From NCBI GenBank assembly GCA_965250265.1, contig CBDFNO010000011.1, positions 124,001 through 188,000 of the forward strand: 64,000 nucleotides of DNA. Direction: 5' to 3'. This DNA is from PRS1 sp965250265 (lineage in GTDB: Bacteria; Bacteroidota; Bacteroidia; Flavobacteriales; Flavobacteriaceae). How positions within the stretch are numbered: the first letter of the stretch is position 1; every line of letters starts with the position of its first letter. Below, piece by piece: positions 35,547 to 44,318 of this stretch. The position numbers and the translations under genes were made by a program. Under the pieces are notes generated by a model. The model did no database searches. It saw only the letters and a list, made by a program, of their open reading frames with translations, and was not told where the DNA came from.

Positions 35547-36515
35547 CACATAAACTTCTAAAAGTTTAGCATTTTCAGCAGTAATTTGATAGCTTTTTAT
35601 TGCTGCCGGAAGTAGGATCGTTTCTCCTTTTTTTATTTTTTCAGAAAACAAATGATTTGAAATTTCAACTTCTCCCTCCATACACATATAAATTATAAAC
35701 GAATCTTTATCATTCTGTTTTTGAATAATTCCTTTTATAGGAATAAAATTTGCAGTGAAATATTGACAACTTATCATTTCATTAGATACATTTTCACTAT
35801 TAGAATATGAAACTCTAAAATTATCTTTCATATTAAAATCAATAGCATCAATGGCTAAATCGTTATGCAAATCTCTGGAGTTGCCTCTATCATCTACTCT
35901 ATCCCAATCGTAAACCCTATATGTAATATCACTTGTTTGCTGTATTTCTGCAAGCATCACTCCTGCTCCTATTGCATGAACACGACCAGCTTCAATAAAA
36001 TAAGTATCGCCTTCATTTACTTTATCAAAATTTAAAATATTTGTAAGTGTTTTATCTTTAAGATGATTTAAATAGGATTCTGGGCTTAGATTTTGATTAA
36101 GCCCAACAATTAATTTCGAACCTTCATCGGCCTGCATTACATACCACATTTCGGTTTTTCCAAAAGAATTATGCCGTTTAGCTGCTAATTCATTGTTAGG
36201 ATGCAATTGAATAGAAAGGTCTTCTTTAGCATCAATTAACTTTATCAATAACGGAAATTTGTTTCCAAAGGTTTTATAATTCATCTTTCCAATTAAATCG
36301 CTTTTATACAATTCTAAAAGCTCCTTTAAAGATTTCCCTTTTAATTCGCCATTAATAACCACTGAAGTATCGTCTTCGACATCGCTTATTTCCCAGCTTT
36401 CGCCAATATTTGGTAAGTCTGAATCTTTGTTTAAAATTGATTTTAATTTCTTTCCTCCCCAAATTTTATCTTTTAAAATGGGTTGAAACTTTAATGGATA
36501 TAATTTAGTAGTCAT
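35544..36515 (-). CDS. manA: Mannose-6-phosphate isomerase, class I
   Basis: 323 residues from the ATG at 36515 (the codon before it is TTG). Metal-binding residues are visible in QLHPN (Gln103, His105), KTEMWYV (Glu122) and EAGRVHAIGAG (His180). The N-terminal PILKDKIWGGKKL is typical. The enzyme interconverts mannose-6-phosphate and fructose-6-phosphate, feeding GDP-mannose for surface polysaccharides or allowing mannose use. The start lies 3 bp after the queD stop, so idi-queD-manA form a tightly packed operon of unrelated functions. Confidence 0.93.
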   Translation of the reverse strand: MTTKLYPLKFQPILKDKIWGGKKLKSILNKDSDLPNIGESWEISDVEDDTSVVINGELKGKSLKELLELYKSDLIGKMNYKTFGNKFPLLIKLIDAKEDLSIQLHPNNELAAKRHNSFGKTEMWYVMQADEGSKLIVGLNQNLSPESYLNHLKDKTLTNILNFDKVNEGDTYFIEAGRVHAIGAGVMLAEIQQTSDITYRVYDWDRVDDRGNSRDLHNDLAIDAIDFNMKDNFRVSYSNSENVSNEMISCQYFTANFIPIKGIIQKQNDKDSFIIYMCMEGEVEISNHLFSEKIKKGETILLPAAIKSYQITAENAKLLEVYV

Positions 36516-36518
36516 CAA

Positions 36519-36929
36519 TTATTTACCTGAATAGGTTACAAAGTTACGAGGTGTTTCATACAGAGTAACCTTAATTTCCAAATGCGAATCAAACTTTGGT
36601 TTTATTTTGTTATATATCACCACTGAAATATTTTCTGCTGTTGGATTCAAATTTGCAAATTCCGGAACTTCTATATTAAGATTTTTATGATCAAATGCAT
36701 CTTCAACTTCGGTTTTAATGATGTCTTTTAATATTTTAATATCTATGACATAACCTGTTTCGGTATCAATTTCTCCAGTAACACTTACTATAAGTTCATA
36801 GTTATGACCATGAAAATTTGGATTATTGCACTTGCCAAAAATCAATGTATTCTTTTCATCACTCCAATCTTTTCTATACAAACGATGTGCAGCATTAAAA
36901 TGCGCTTTTCTGCTAACGGTTACTCTCAT
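36519..36929 (-). CDS. queD: 6-carboxytetrahydropterin synthase (QueD)
   Basis: 136 residues from the ATG at 36929. The zinc ligands are His15 (AAHRL), His40 and His42 (NFHGHNYEL); catalytic Cys34 is in FGKCNNPNFH. Later conserved pieces are DHKNLN and PTAENISVVIY. The enzyme converts dihydroneopterin triphosphate to 6-carboxytetrahydropterin for the 7-deazaguanine of queuosine tRNA modification. The length fits. Its first 17 bp overlap the 3' end of idi. Some family members make 6-pyruvoyl-tetrahydropterin instead, but the Cys-containing motif supports QueD. Confidence 0.93.
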   Translation of the reverse strand: MRVTVSRKAHFNAAHRLYRKDWSDEKNTLIFGKCNNPNFHGHNYELIVSVTGEIDTETGYVIDIKILKDIIKTEVEDAFDHKNLNIEVPEFANLNPTAENISVVIYNKIKPKFDSHLEIKVTLYETPRNFVTYSGK

Positions 36930-37452
36930 CTTCAACAATATTAATGTGTTTATAGTATTTATCAAAAATTATTTTAAACCATTCGGTATAAATATCTGGA
37001 TGTAAAGCAATATCAACTTTGATATCATCTAAAAGCATCCATTTAAATGATGCTACTTCCTCTTCATTTATATTTGGTTCTCCATTATATGTTCCTATAA
37101 GCACATGGTCGTATTCGTGTTCAGTTAATCCATTATCAAAAGGAGCTTTATAAATGAATGAAATAGACTCTTGTAAATCAGTAACAAAACCCATTTCTTC
37201 TTTTAAACGACGTTTCCCTGCTTCAATATTATTTTCCCCATCTCTTTGATGACTACAGCATGTGTTAGTCCAAAGGCTAGGCGAATGATATTTTCCTAAA
37301 GCTCGTTGTTGTAACAGTAATTCATTTTTATCATTAAAAATAAACACAGAAAAAGCACGATGCAATATCGCTTTTTCATGAGCTTCAAGTTTAGGCATCA
37401 ATCCTATTTGCTCATCATTTTCATTTACAAGAATAACTTTTTCTTCTATCAT
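36913..37452 (-). CDS. idi: Isopentenyl-diphosphate delta-isomerase, type I
   Basis: 179 residues from the ATG at 37452; an upstream in-frame codon at 37485 is not needed for the Nudix fold. The catalytic TNTCCSH (62-68) holds the active-site cysteine and RRLKEEMGF (81-89) the Nudix glutamates that bind metal. It interconverts isopentenyl and dimethylallyl diphosphate, needed for isoprenoids such as menaquinone and undecaprenol. It is the first gene of the idi-queD-manA operon and overlaps queD by 17 bp. Confidence 0.94.
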   Translation of the reverse strand: MIEEKVILVNENDEQIGLMPKLEAHEKAILHRAFSVFIFNDKNELLLQQRALGKYHSPSLWTNTCCSHQRDGENNIEAGKRRLKEEMGFVTDLQESISFIYKAPFDNGLTEHEYDHVLIGTYNGEPNINEEEVASFKWMLLDDIKVDIALHPDIYTEWFKIIFDKYYKHINIVEDESNR

Positions 37453-37548
37453 GATGTAAAAATACCAAGTAAAATTATAAAACATGTCAATGTATTCATA
37501 AAAATAAAAAGACCTGCTGTCTATAATTCAAATTGAAGCTAATAATAG

Positions 37549-37556
37549 TATCTTTG
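37549..37556 (+). promoter_or_regulatory. -7 box of prfC
   Basis: TATCTTTG followed by CAACCG is an exact match to the extended box TAnnTTTGCA; it lies 23 bp before the prfC ATG. No TTG is found at normal -33 spacing. Confidence 0.55.
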
Positions 37557-37578
37557 CAACCGATTTGTAATAAAGAAT

Positions 37579-39168
37579 ATGAGTTTTTTAAGTGAAATAA
37601 ATAGACGTAGAACCTTTGGTATTATTTCTCATCCAGATGCAGGAAAAACAACTCTTACCGAAAAGTTATTACTTTTTGGTGGTGCCATTCAAGAGGCTGG
37701 AGCTGTAAAGAGTAATAAAGTAAAAAAAGGTGCAACGAGTGATTTTATGGAAATTGAACGTCAGCGTGGCATTTCTGTATCTACTTCAGTTTTAGCATTC
37801 GAGTATAATGGTATTAAAATTAATATTCTTGATACACCTGGACATAAAGATTTTGCTGAAGATACTTTTAGAACACTTACAGCTGTAGATAGTGTTATTG
37901 TTGTAATTGATGTTGCAAAAGGTGTTGAGGAACAAACCGAAAAATTGGTAGAAGTATGTAGAATGCGCAACATTCCTATTATTGTTTTTATAAATAAAAT
38001 GGATAGAGAAGGTAAAGATGCTTTCGATTTATTAGATGAAATTGAACAAAAATTAGGTTTAAAAGTTACTCCTTTAAGTTTCCCAATAGGTATGGGCTAC
38101 GACTTTAAAGGCATTTATAATATTTGGGAGAAAAACCTAAACCTTTTTAGTGGAGATAGTAGAAAGAATATTGAAGATACCATAGAAATTTCAGATTTGA
38201 ATTCTGAAGAATTAAATGCACTAATTGGAAATTCTTCTGCTGAAAATTTAAGAGATGAAATAGAATTAGTTGAAGGTATTTATCCTGAATTTAGCAAAGA
38301 AGGCTATTTGAATGGAAATTTACAACCTGTTTTCTTTGGCTCTGCTCTAAATAATTTTGGCGTTCGCGAACTGTTAGATTGTTTCATTGAAATTGCTCCA
38401 AAACCCAGACCAAAACAAAGTAATGAACGATTAGTAAGACCTGAAGAAGAAAAATTTACAGGCTTTGTCTTTAAAATTCATGCTAATATGGATCCTAAAC
38501 ACAGAGATCGTTTAGCATTTATTAAAATTGTATCTGGACAATTTAAAAGAAATACTCAATATTTGCATGTAATACTTAACAAGAAACTTAAGTTTTCAAG
38601 TCCTAATGCTTTCTTTGCTGAAAAAAAAGAAATTGTAGACATCTCATATCCTGGCGATATTGTTGGATTACATGATACAGGTAATTTTAAAATTGGGGAT
38701 ACTCTAACCGAAGGCGAAATAATTAATTACCAAGGTGTACCAAGTTTTTCGCCAGAACATTTTAGATATATTAATAATGCAGATCCTTTAAAATCAAAAC
38801 AATTAAATAAAGGCATTATTCAATTAATGGACGAAGGTGTTGCACAACTATTTACTTTAGAGTTGAATAATCGAAAAGTAATAGGAACCGTTGGTGCGCT
38901 GCAATATGAGGTCATTCAATACCGATTGGAGCATGAATACGGCGCAAAATGTACATACGAGAATTTAAATGTACACAAAGCATGTTGGGTAGAACCTGAA
39001 GATGATAAAAATGAGGAATTCACAGCATTTAAACGTGTAAAGCAACGTTTTTTAGCAAAAGACAAACAAAATCAATTAGTATTTTTAGCAGATTCATTAT
39101 TCTCATTACAGCTAACAGAACAAAAATATCCTACAATAAAGTTCCATTTAACATCTGAATTTAATTAG
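37579..39168 (+). CDS. prfC: Peptide chain release factor 3
   Basis: 529 residues, the usual RF3 length. The G domain has the P-loop SHPDAGKTTLTE (about 17-28), switch II DTPGHKDFAEDTF and NKMD. Domains 2 and 3 follow (FKIHANMDPKHRDRLAF, GALQYEVIQYRLEHEYGAKC). RF3 is a GTPase that removes RF1 and RF2 from ribosomes after peptide release. It stands alone between the idi operon (divergent) and the Fe-S protein gene, with a good -7 box. No internal anomalies are seen. Confidence 0.96.
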   Translation: MSFLSEINRRRTFGIISHPDAGKTTLTEKLLLFGGAIQEAGAVKSNKVKKGATSDFMEIERQRGISVSTSVLAFEYNGIKINILDTPGHKDFAEDTFRTLTAVDSVIVVIDVAKGVEEQTEKLVEVCRMRNIPIIVFINKMDREGKDAFDLLDEIEQKLGLKVTPLSFPIGMGYDFKGIYNIWEKNLNLFSGDSRKNIEDTIEISDLNSEELNALIGNSSAENLRDEIELVEGIYPEFSKEGYLNGNLQPVFFGSALNNFGVRELLDCFIEIAPKPRPKQSNERLVRPEEEKFTGFVFKIHANMDPKHRDRLAFIKIVSGQFKRNTQYLHVILNKKLKFSSPNAFFAEKKEIVDISYPGDIVGLHDTGNFKIGDTLTEGEIINYQGVPSFSPEHFRYINNADPLKSKQLNKGIIQLMDEGVAQLFTLELNNRKVIGTVGALQYEVIQYRLEHEYGAKCTYENLNVHKACWVEPEDDKNEEFTAFKRVKQRFLAKDKQNQLVFLADSLFSLQLTEQKYPTIKFHLTSEFN

Positions 39169-39217
39169 GTTTCACAAATTATTCAAGTACCAATTATAGC
39201 ATTATTATGCTAATTTT

Positions 39218-39273
39218 ATCGATTTTATTGGCATTTATTTGTTTTTTATCGGATTTTTTATACATTTGGTCGG
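39218..39273 (+). repeat. TCGR array over the promoter of the Fe-S protein gene
   Basis: TCGA at 39219, TCGG at 39249 and TCGG at 39270 are spaced 30 and 21 bp, the same intervals as in the 28.6-kb array. The middle copy sits in the promoter spacer and the last at the predicted start of transcription, so a bound protein would block or guide polymerase. Confidence 0.45.
39239..39268 (+). promoter_or_regulatory. Canonical promoter of the Fe-S protein gene
   Basis: TTG (39239-39241), exactly 19 bp, then TACATTTG (39261-39268). The predicted start is near 39273, giving a 5' leader of about 72 nt before the ATG at 39345. Confidence 0.65.
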
Positions 39274-39344
39274 TATATTAATTTAAAAACAATAAAGTTA
39301 AATAGATTTAATAATAGATTCATAACCCCAAACATGAACTACTT

Positions 39345-39581
39345 ATGGAAACTCTTGCTAATGTTTTCAGTAATGACGATATTACTGTAACCTTCGAACC
39401 ATGTGTATGTATACACGCAGAAAAATGTGCTATTGAATTATCTGAAGTTTTTAGAACTTCTGTAATTCCGTGGATTAATTTAGATGCCACAAAAACAAAA
39501 CGAATTATTAAACAAATAAATCGTTGCCCATCTGGTGCTCTAAAGTATCAACTCAATACCGATAAAAAAGTTAGTGCTTAA
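39345..39581 (+). CDS. Small 4Fe-4S mono-cluster protein (YjdI/Fer4_19-like)
   Basis: 78 residues. Four cysteines fit a divergent single-cluster ferredoxin: CVCIHAEKC (Cys24, Cys26, Cys31 region) and a distal CPSGAL (about 63), with PWINLDAT between. This is the YjdI-type Fer4_19 domain. Function is not established; the size suggests an electron carrier or an Fe-S sensor. A paired GNAT (YjdJ) gene often found with it is missing here. The gene has its own canonical promoter overlaid by TCGR motifs and a following terminator. Confidence 0.85.
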   Translation: METLANVFSNDDITVTFEPCVCIHAEKCAIELSEVFRTSVIPWINLDATKTKRIIKQINRCPSGALKYQLNTDKKVSA

Positions 39582-39590
39582 TAAATATCA

Positions 39591-39629
39591 AAAAAAATCC
39601 CTCTGAAATTAATCAAAGGGATTTTTTTT
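39591..39629. terminator. Bidirectional terminator between the Fe-S and DUF3467 genes
   Basis: AAAAAAATCCCT pairs with AGGGATTTTTTT over a 14-nt loop. It overlaps the last base pairs of the DUF3467 stop codon and serves both convergent units, including the end of the rpoB-rpoC operon. Confidence 0.75.
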
Positions 39630-39948
39630 ATGCTTGACCTGTTGGTCCAAAATTAAGAGGTATTGGTGGTTGCTCATAATCTTTAATTTCACCATGTGCG
39701 TTTTCAAACCTCTTAACATTTTCACTTAATGCTTTAGTTAATCGTTTTGCATGCTGTGGTGTTAAAATAATTCTAGACTTCACCTTACTCTTTGGAGTTC
39801 CAGGCATTATACTTACAAAATCTAAAACAAATTCAGAAACCGAATGATTTATAATAGCCAAGTTAGAATAGATTCCTTCAGCTATTTTTTCGTCTAATTC
39901 AATATTAATCTGGCCTTTTTTTTGTTTTTTATTTTTATCGTCTGCCAT
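39628..39948 (-). CDS. DUF3467 family protein
   Basis: 106 residues: a lysine-rich start (DDKNKKQKKGQ), then a compact beta/alpha domain with NIELDEKIAEGIYSNLAIIN, FVLDFVSIMPG and ILTPQHAKRL, all typical of DUF3467. No signal or membrane segment, so cytoplasmic. No function is known; the domain is a small, conserved Bacteroidota protein usually encoded after rpoC. It begins 45 bp after the rpoC stop and has no promoter box of its own, so it is the last gene of the ribosomal protein/polymerase operon. Confidence 0.87.
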   Translation of the reverse strand: MADDKNKKQKKGQINIELDEKIAEGIYSNLAIINHSVSEFVLDFVSIMPGTPKSKVKSRIILTPQHAKRLTKALSENVKRFENAHGEIKDYEQPPIPLNFGPTGQA

Positions 39949-39993
39949 ATCTTTTATTTATTAGATACTGAAACCAGTTCAGTATAAATTCGG

Positions 39994-42900
39994 TTATTCT
40001 TGTTTTACTTGCATCATTTCATCAAATTCTTGTTTAGAACCAACAATAATGTTCTCGTAGCTTCTCATTCCTGTTCCTGCAGGAATTCTATGTCCAACAA
40101 TAACATTTTCTTTCAAGCCTTCAAGATAATCTATTTTACCATTTACAGCCGCTTCATTAAGAACCTTAGTAGTTTCCTGGAACGATGCAGCCGAAATAAA
40201 CGACTTCGTTTGAAGCGATGCTCTTGTTATACCTTGAAGAATTGGCGTTGCAGTAGCTGGATTTGCATCTCTAGCTACAGCAAGGTTTTTATCTTCACGT
40301 CTTAAAATAGAATTTTCATCCCGCAATTCTCTAGCTGTAACCATTTGTCCAGGTTTAAGATTTTCTGAATCTCCAGAATCTTCAACTATTTTCTTTCCAA
40401 AAATCTCATCATTTTCCACAATAAAATCTGATTTATGAACCAATTGGTTTTCCAAGAAAATTGTATCTCCAGAATCAACAATTCTGAACCTTACGCATCA
40501 TTTGTCTCACGACAACTTCAAAATGCTTATCATTAATTTTCACACCTTGTAAACGATATACTTCTTGCACTTCGTTAACTAAATATTGTTGCACGGCTGA
40601 AGGCCCTTTAATATTTAAAATATCATTAGGTGTAATTGAACCATCAGATAAAGGCATACCTGCTTTTACATAATCATTTTCTTGAACCAGAATTTGATTA
40701 GATAATTTAACTAAATATTTCTTTATCTCACCTGATTTAGATTCAATAATGATTTCTCTATTTCCTCTTTTTATTTTTCCAAAAGAAACTACACCATCAA
40801 TCGCACTTACAACTGCAGGATTTGAAGGGTTACGAGCTTCGAATAATTCAGTAACACGTGGTAAACCACCAGTAATATCACCAGCTTTTGAAGATTTACG
40901 AGGTATTTTCACTAAAACTTTACCGACATTAATCTTTTCACCATCATCAATCATTAAATGTGCACCAACAGGTAAGTTATAAGAACGAATTACTTACCTT
41001 TTGTATCTAAAATTTGTAATGTTGGAATTAGTTTTTTGTTTCTAGATTCAGAAATAACTTTCTCTTGGAAACCTGTTTGCTCATCAATTTCAACTTGATA
41101 AGTGACTACCTTGCTCAATATTTTCATATTTAATCTTTCCTGCAAATTCTGAAATTATAACACCATTATAAGGATCCCATTGACAAACAACATCATCCTT
41201 TTTAAGTTTCTTTCCATTTTTAACAAAAATGGTAGAACCATAAGGAATATTATTTGTACTTAGGACAATTTCTGTTTTTTCATCTATAAGTTTAAGTTCA
41301 GAAGTTCTAGAAATTACTATATCAATTTCATTACCATCACTATCTTCACCTTTAACTGTTTTTAAATCTTCAATTTCTGCTTTACCATCAAACTTAACAA
41401 CAAGTTTATTCTCTTCAGAAATGTTTCCTGCAATACCTCCAACGTGGAATGTACGAAGTGTTAATTGTGTTCCTGGTTCACCAATGGATTGTGCAGCAAC
41501 AACACCAACAGCTTCACCACGTTGAACCATTTTTCCAGTTGCTAAATTACGCCCATAACATTTAGTGCAAATTCCTTTTTTAGCTTCGCAAGTAAGAGCC
41601 GAACGCACCTCAACAGCATCTATTGGAGACTTTTCTATTTGTTTAGCAACCTCATCTGTAATATGACCTCCAGCTATTACTAACAATTCATCAGTTAATG
41701 GATGATAAATATCGTATAATGAAGTACGACCAACTATTCTTTCTTCCTAAAGTTTCTACAATTTCTTCATTTTTCTTTAAGTGGCTTAACTGTAACTCCT
41801 CTTAATGTACCACAATCTTCTATGTTAACTATAACATCTTGAGATACATCTACTAAACGACGTGTTAAATAACCAGCATCAGCAGTTTTAAGTGCTGTAT
41901 CTGCAAGTCCTTTACGTGCACCGTGCGTAGAAATAAAATATTCTAAAATTGAAAGTCCTTCTTTAAAATTAGAAAGAATTGGGTTTTCAATAATTTCTCC
42001 ACCACCTGCATTAGATTTTTTAGGCTTAGCCATTAAACCACGCATTCCTGTAAGCTGACGAATTTGTTCTTTAGATCCACGAGCTCCAGAATCAAGCATC
42101 ATATATACCGAATTAAATCCTTGTTGATCTTCTCTAATTCGTTTCATAGACAACTCGGTTAATTCAGCATTTGTTGATGTCCAAATATCAATAACTTGGT
42201 TATAACGTTCATTATTTGTTATAAGTCCCATGTTATAGTTTGCCTTAATACATCTACTTGCTTGTTTGCAGAAGCAATCATTGTATGCTTTTCTGGAGGT
42301 ATAATAATATCTCCTAAACTAAATGACAAACCACCTTGAAATGCAAAATTAAATCCTAATGTTTTTATTTCATCAAGAAAAGCTGCTGTTTCAGGCACAC
42401 TAGTAACTTTTAAAATATCACCAATAATATCTCTAAGAGATTTTTTGGTTAAAACTTCATTAATATATCCAGCTATTTCAGGAACTTTTTCATTAAATAA
42501 GACTCTTCCTACTGTAGTTTCAATAATTTGATTAACTAATTCTCCTATTATCATTATAATCTTTTGTTCTAACTTTTATTGCATGCATTTAAATCTACTT
42601 TCTTTTCATTATATGCTATTGTTACCTCTTCTGGAGAGTAGAAAGTTAAACCTTCACCAATAATTTTTACTTCTGGTGTAGATTTACGTAGTTTGGTCAT
42701 ATAATACAATCCGAGTACCATATCTTGAGAAGGTACAGTAACTGGTGAGCCATTGGCTGGATTTAAAATATTATGAGAGGCCAACATTAACAATTGCGAC
42801 TCAAGAATAGCTTCTGGCCCTAAAGGTAAATGTACAGCCATTTGATCACCATCAAAATCTGCATTAAATGCAGTACATACTAATGGATGTAATTGTATAG

Positions 42901-44289
42901 CTTTACCTTCAATAAGTTTAGGTTGAAATGCTTGTATCCCTAATCTGATGTAATGTAGGAGCACGATTTAATAGCACTGGATGTCCTTTTAAAACATTTT
43001 CTAAAATATCCCAAACTACTGGTTCTTTTCTATCAATTATCTTTTTTGCAGATTTTACTGTTTTTACAATTCCTCTTTCAATTAGTTTTCTAATGATAAA
43101 AGGCTTGTAAAGTTCTGCAGCCATGTTTTTTGGTAATCCACATTCGAATAATTTTAATTCTGGTCCAACAACAATTACCGAACGTGCAGAATAATCAACT
43201 CGTTTACCAAGTAAATTTTGACGAAAACGTCCTTGCTTCCCTTTAAGTGAATCAGATAAAGATTTAAGCGGTCTGTTAGAATCTGTCTTAACTGCTGATG
43301 ATTTACGAGTATTATCGAATAATGAATCTACAGACTCCTGAAGCATACGTTTTTCATTACGTAATATTACTTCTGGAGCTTTAATCTCAACGAGCCTCTT
43401 AAGGCGATTGTTACGTATAATTACTCGTCTGTATAAGTCGTTTAAATCGGAAGTAGCGAAACGTCCTCCATCAAGTGGTACCAATGGGCGTAATTCTGGT
43501 GGAATTACTGGAACAGCTTTCATAATCATCCATTCAGGAAGATTCTCTCTATTTAAATTTGCCTCTCTTAATGCTTCAACAACTTGTAAGCGTTTTAAAG
43601 CTTCCGTTTTACGTTGCTTAGAAGTTTCATTATTTGCTTTATGACGCAATTCAAAAGAAAGTGCATCAAGATCAATTCTAGATAAAAGTTCAATTAAACA
43701 CTCTGCTCCCATTTTGGCAATAAACTTCTCGGGATCAGAATCATCTAAATATTGATTTTCTTGTGGAAGTGATTCTAAGAATATTTAAATATTCTTCTTC
43801 TGTTAAGAAATCCATTTTTTGAACTGGTTCTCCTTCTACATTTATAGCATTTCCTGGTTGAATAACTACATACCTTTCATAGTAAATAATCATATCCAAC
43901 TTCTTAGATGGTAATCCAAGAAGGTATCCTATTTTATTAGGTAAAGAACGGAAGTACCAAATGTGAGCAACCGGAACTACAAGGTTTATGTGTCCTACAC
44001 GATCACGACGTACTTTCTTTTCGGTGACTTCTACACCACAACGATCGCAAACAATTCCTTTATATCTGATACGTTTGTATTTTCCACAAGCACATTCAAA
44101 ATCCTTTATTGGACCAAAAATACGCTCACAAAATAATCCATCACGTTCTGGTTTATGTGTTCTATAATTTATAGTTTCTGGTTTTAAAACTTCCCCTCGA
44201 GAGGCTCCTAAAATAGACTCTGGAGATGCTAAACCGATTGAGATTTTATTAAATCTCTGTATTGTATTCTTATCTTGTCTTCTTGCCAT
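39994..44289 (-). CDS. rpoC: RNA polymerase subunit beta', broken by about ten single-base indels
   Basis: One gene of about 1,430 codons split into eight fragments in three frames. Conserved parts are present in order: zinc-binding FECACGKYKRIRYKG, the rudder/bridge region, NADFDGDQMAVHLP (catalytic Asp triad), GARGSKEQIRQL and the C-terminal RELRDENS. By joining frames I find extra bases near 43776, 42947, 42580, 42546, 41775, 41745, 41107 and 40486, and missing bases near 42245 and 40995; the net effect is zero modulo 3. Removing them gives a continuous conserved beta'. RpoC is essential and is the last large gene of the operon; upstream rpoB is intact. The indels are probably sequence errors confined to this stretch, so treat this as a functional gene in the organism. 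Confidence 0.93.
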
Positions 44290-44318
44290 AATATATGGTT
44301 GATAATGAATTTATTTAA

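Noticed and set aside
39994..44289. Treating the eight rpoC fragments as separate genes, or the breaks as programmed frameshifts
   Set aside because: The fragments line up end to end as one beta' subunit; break sites share no slippery motif or structure, and both insertions and deletions occur.
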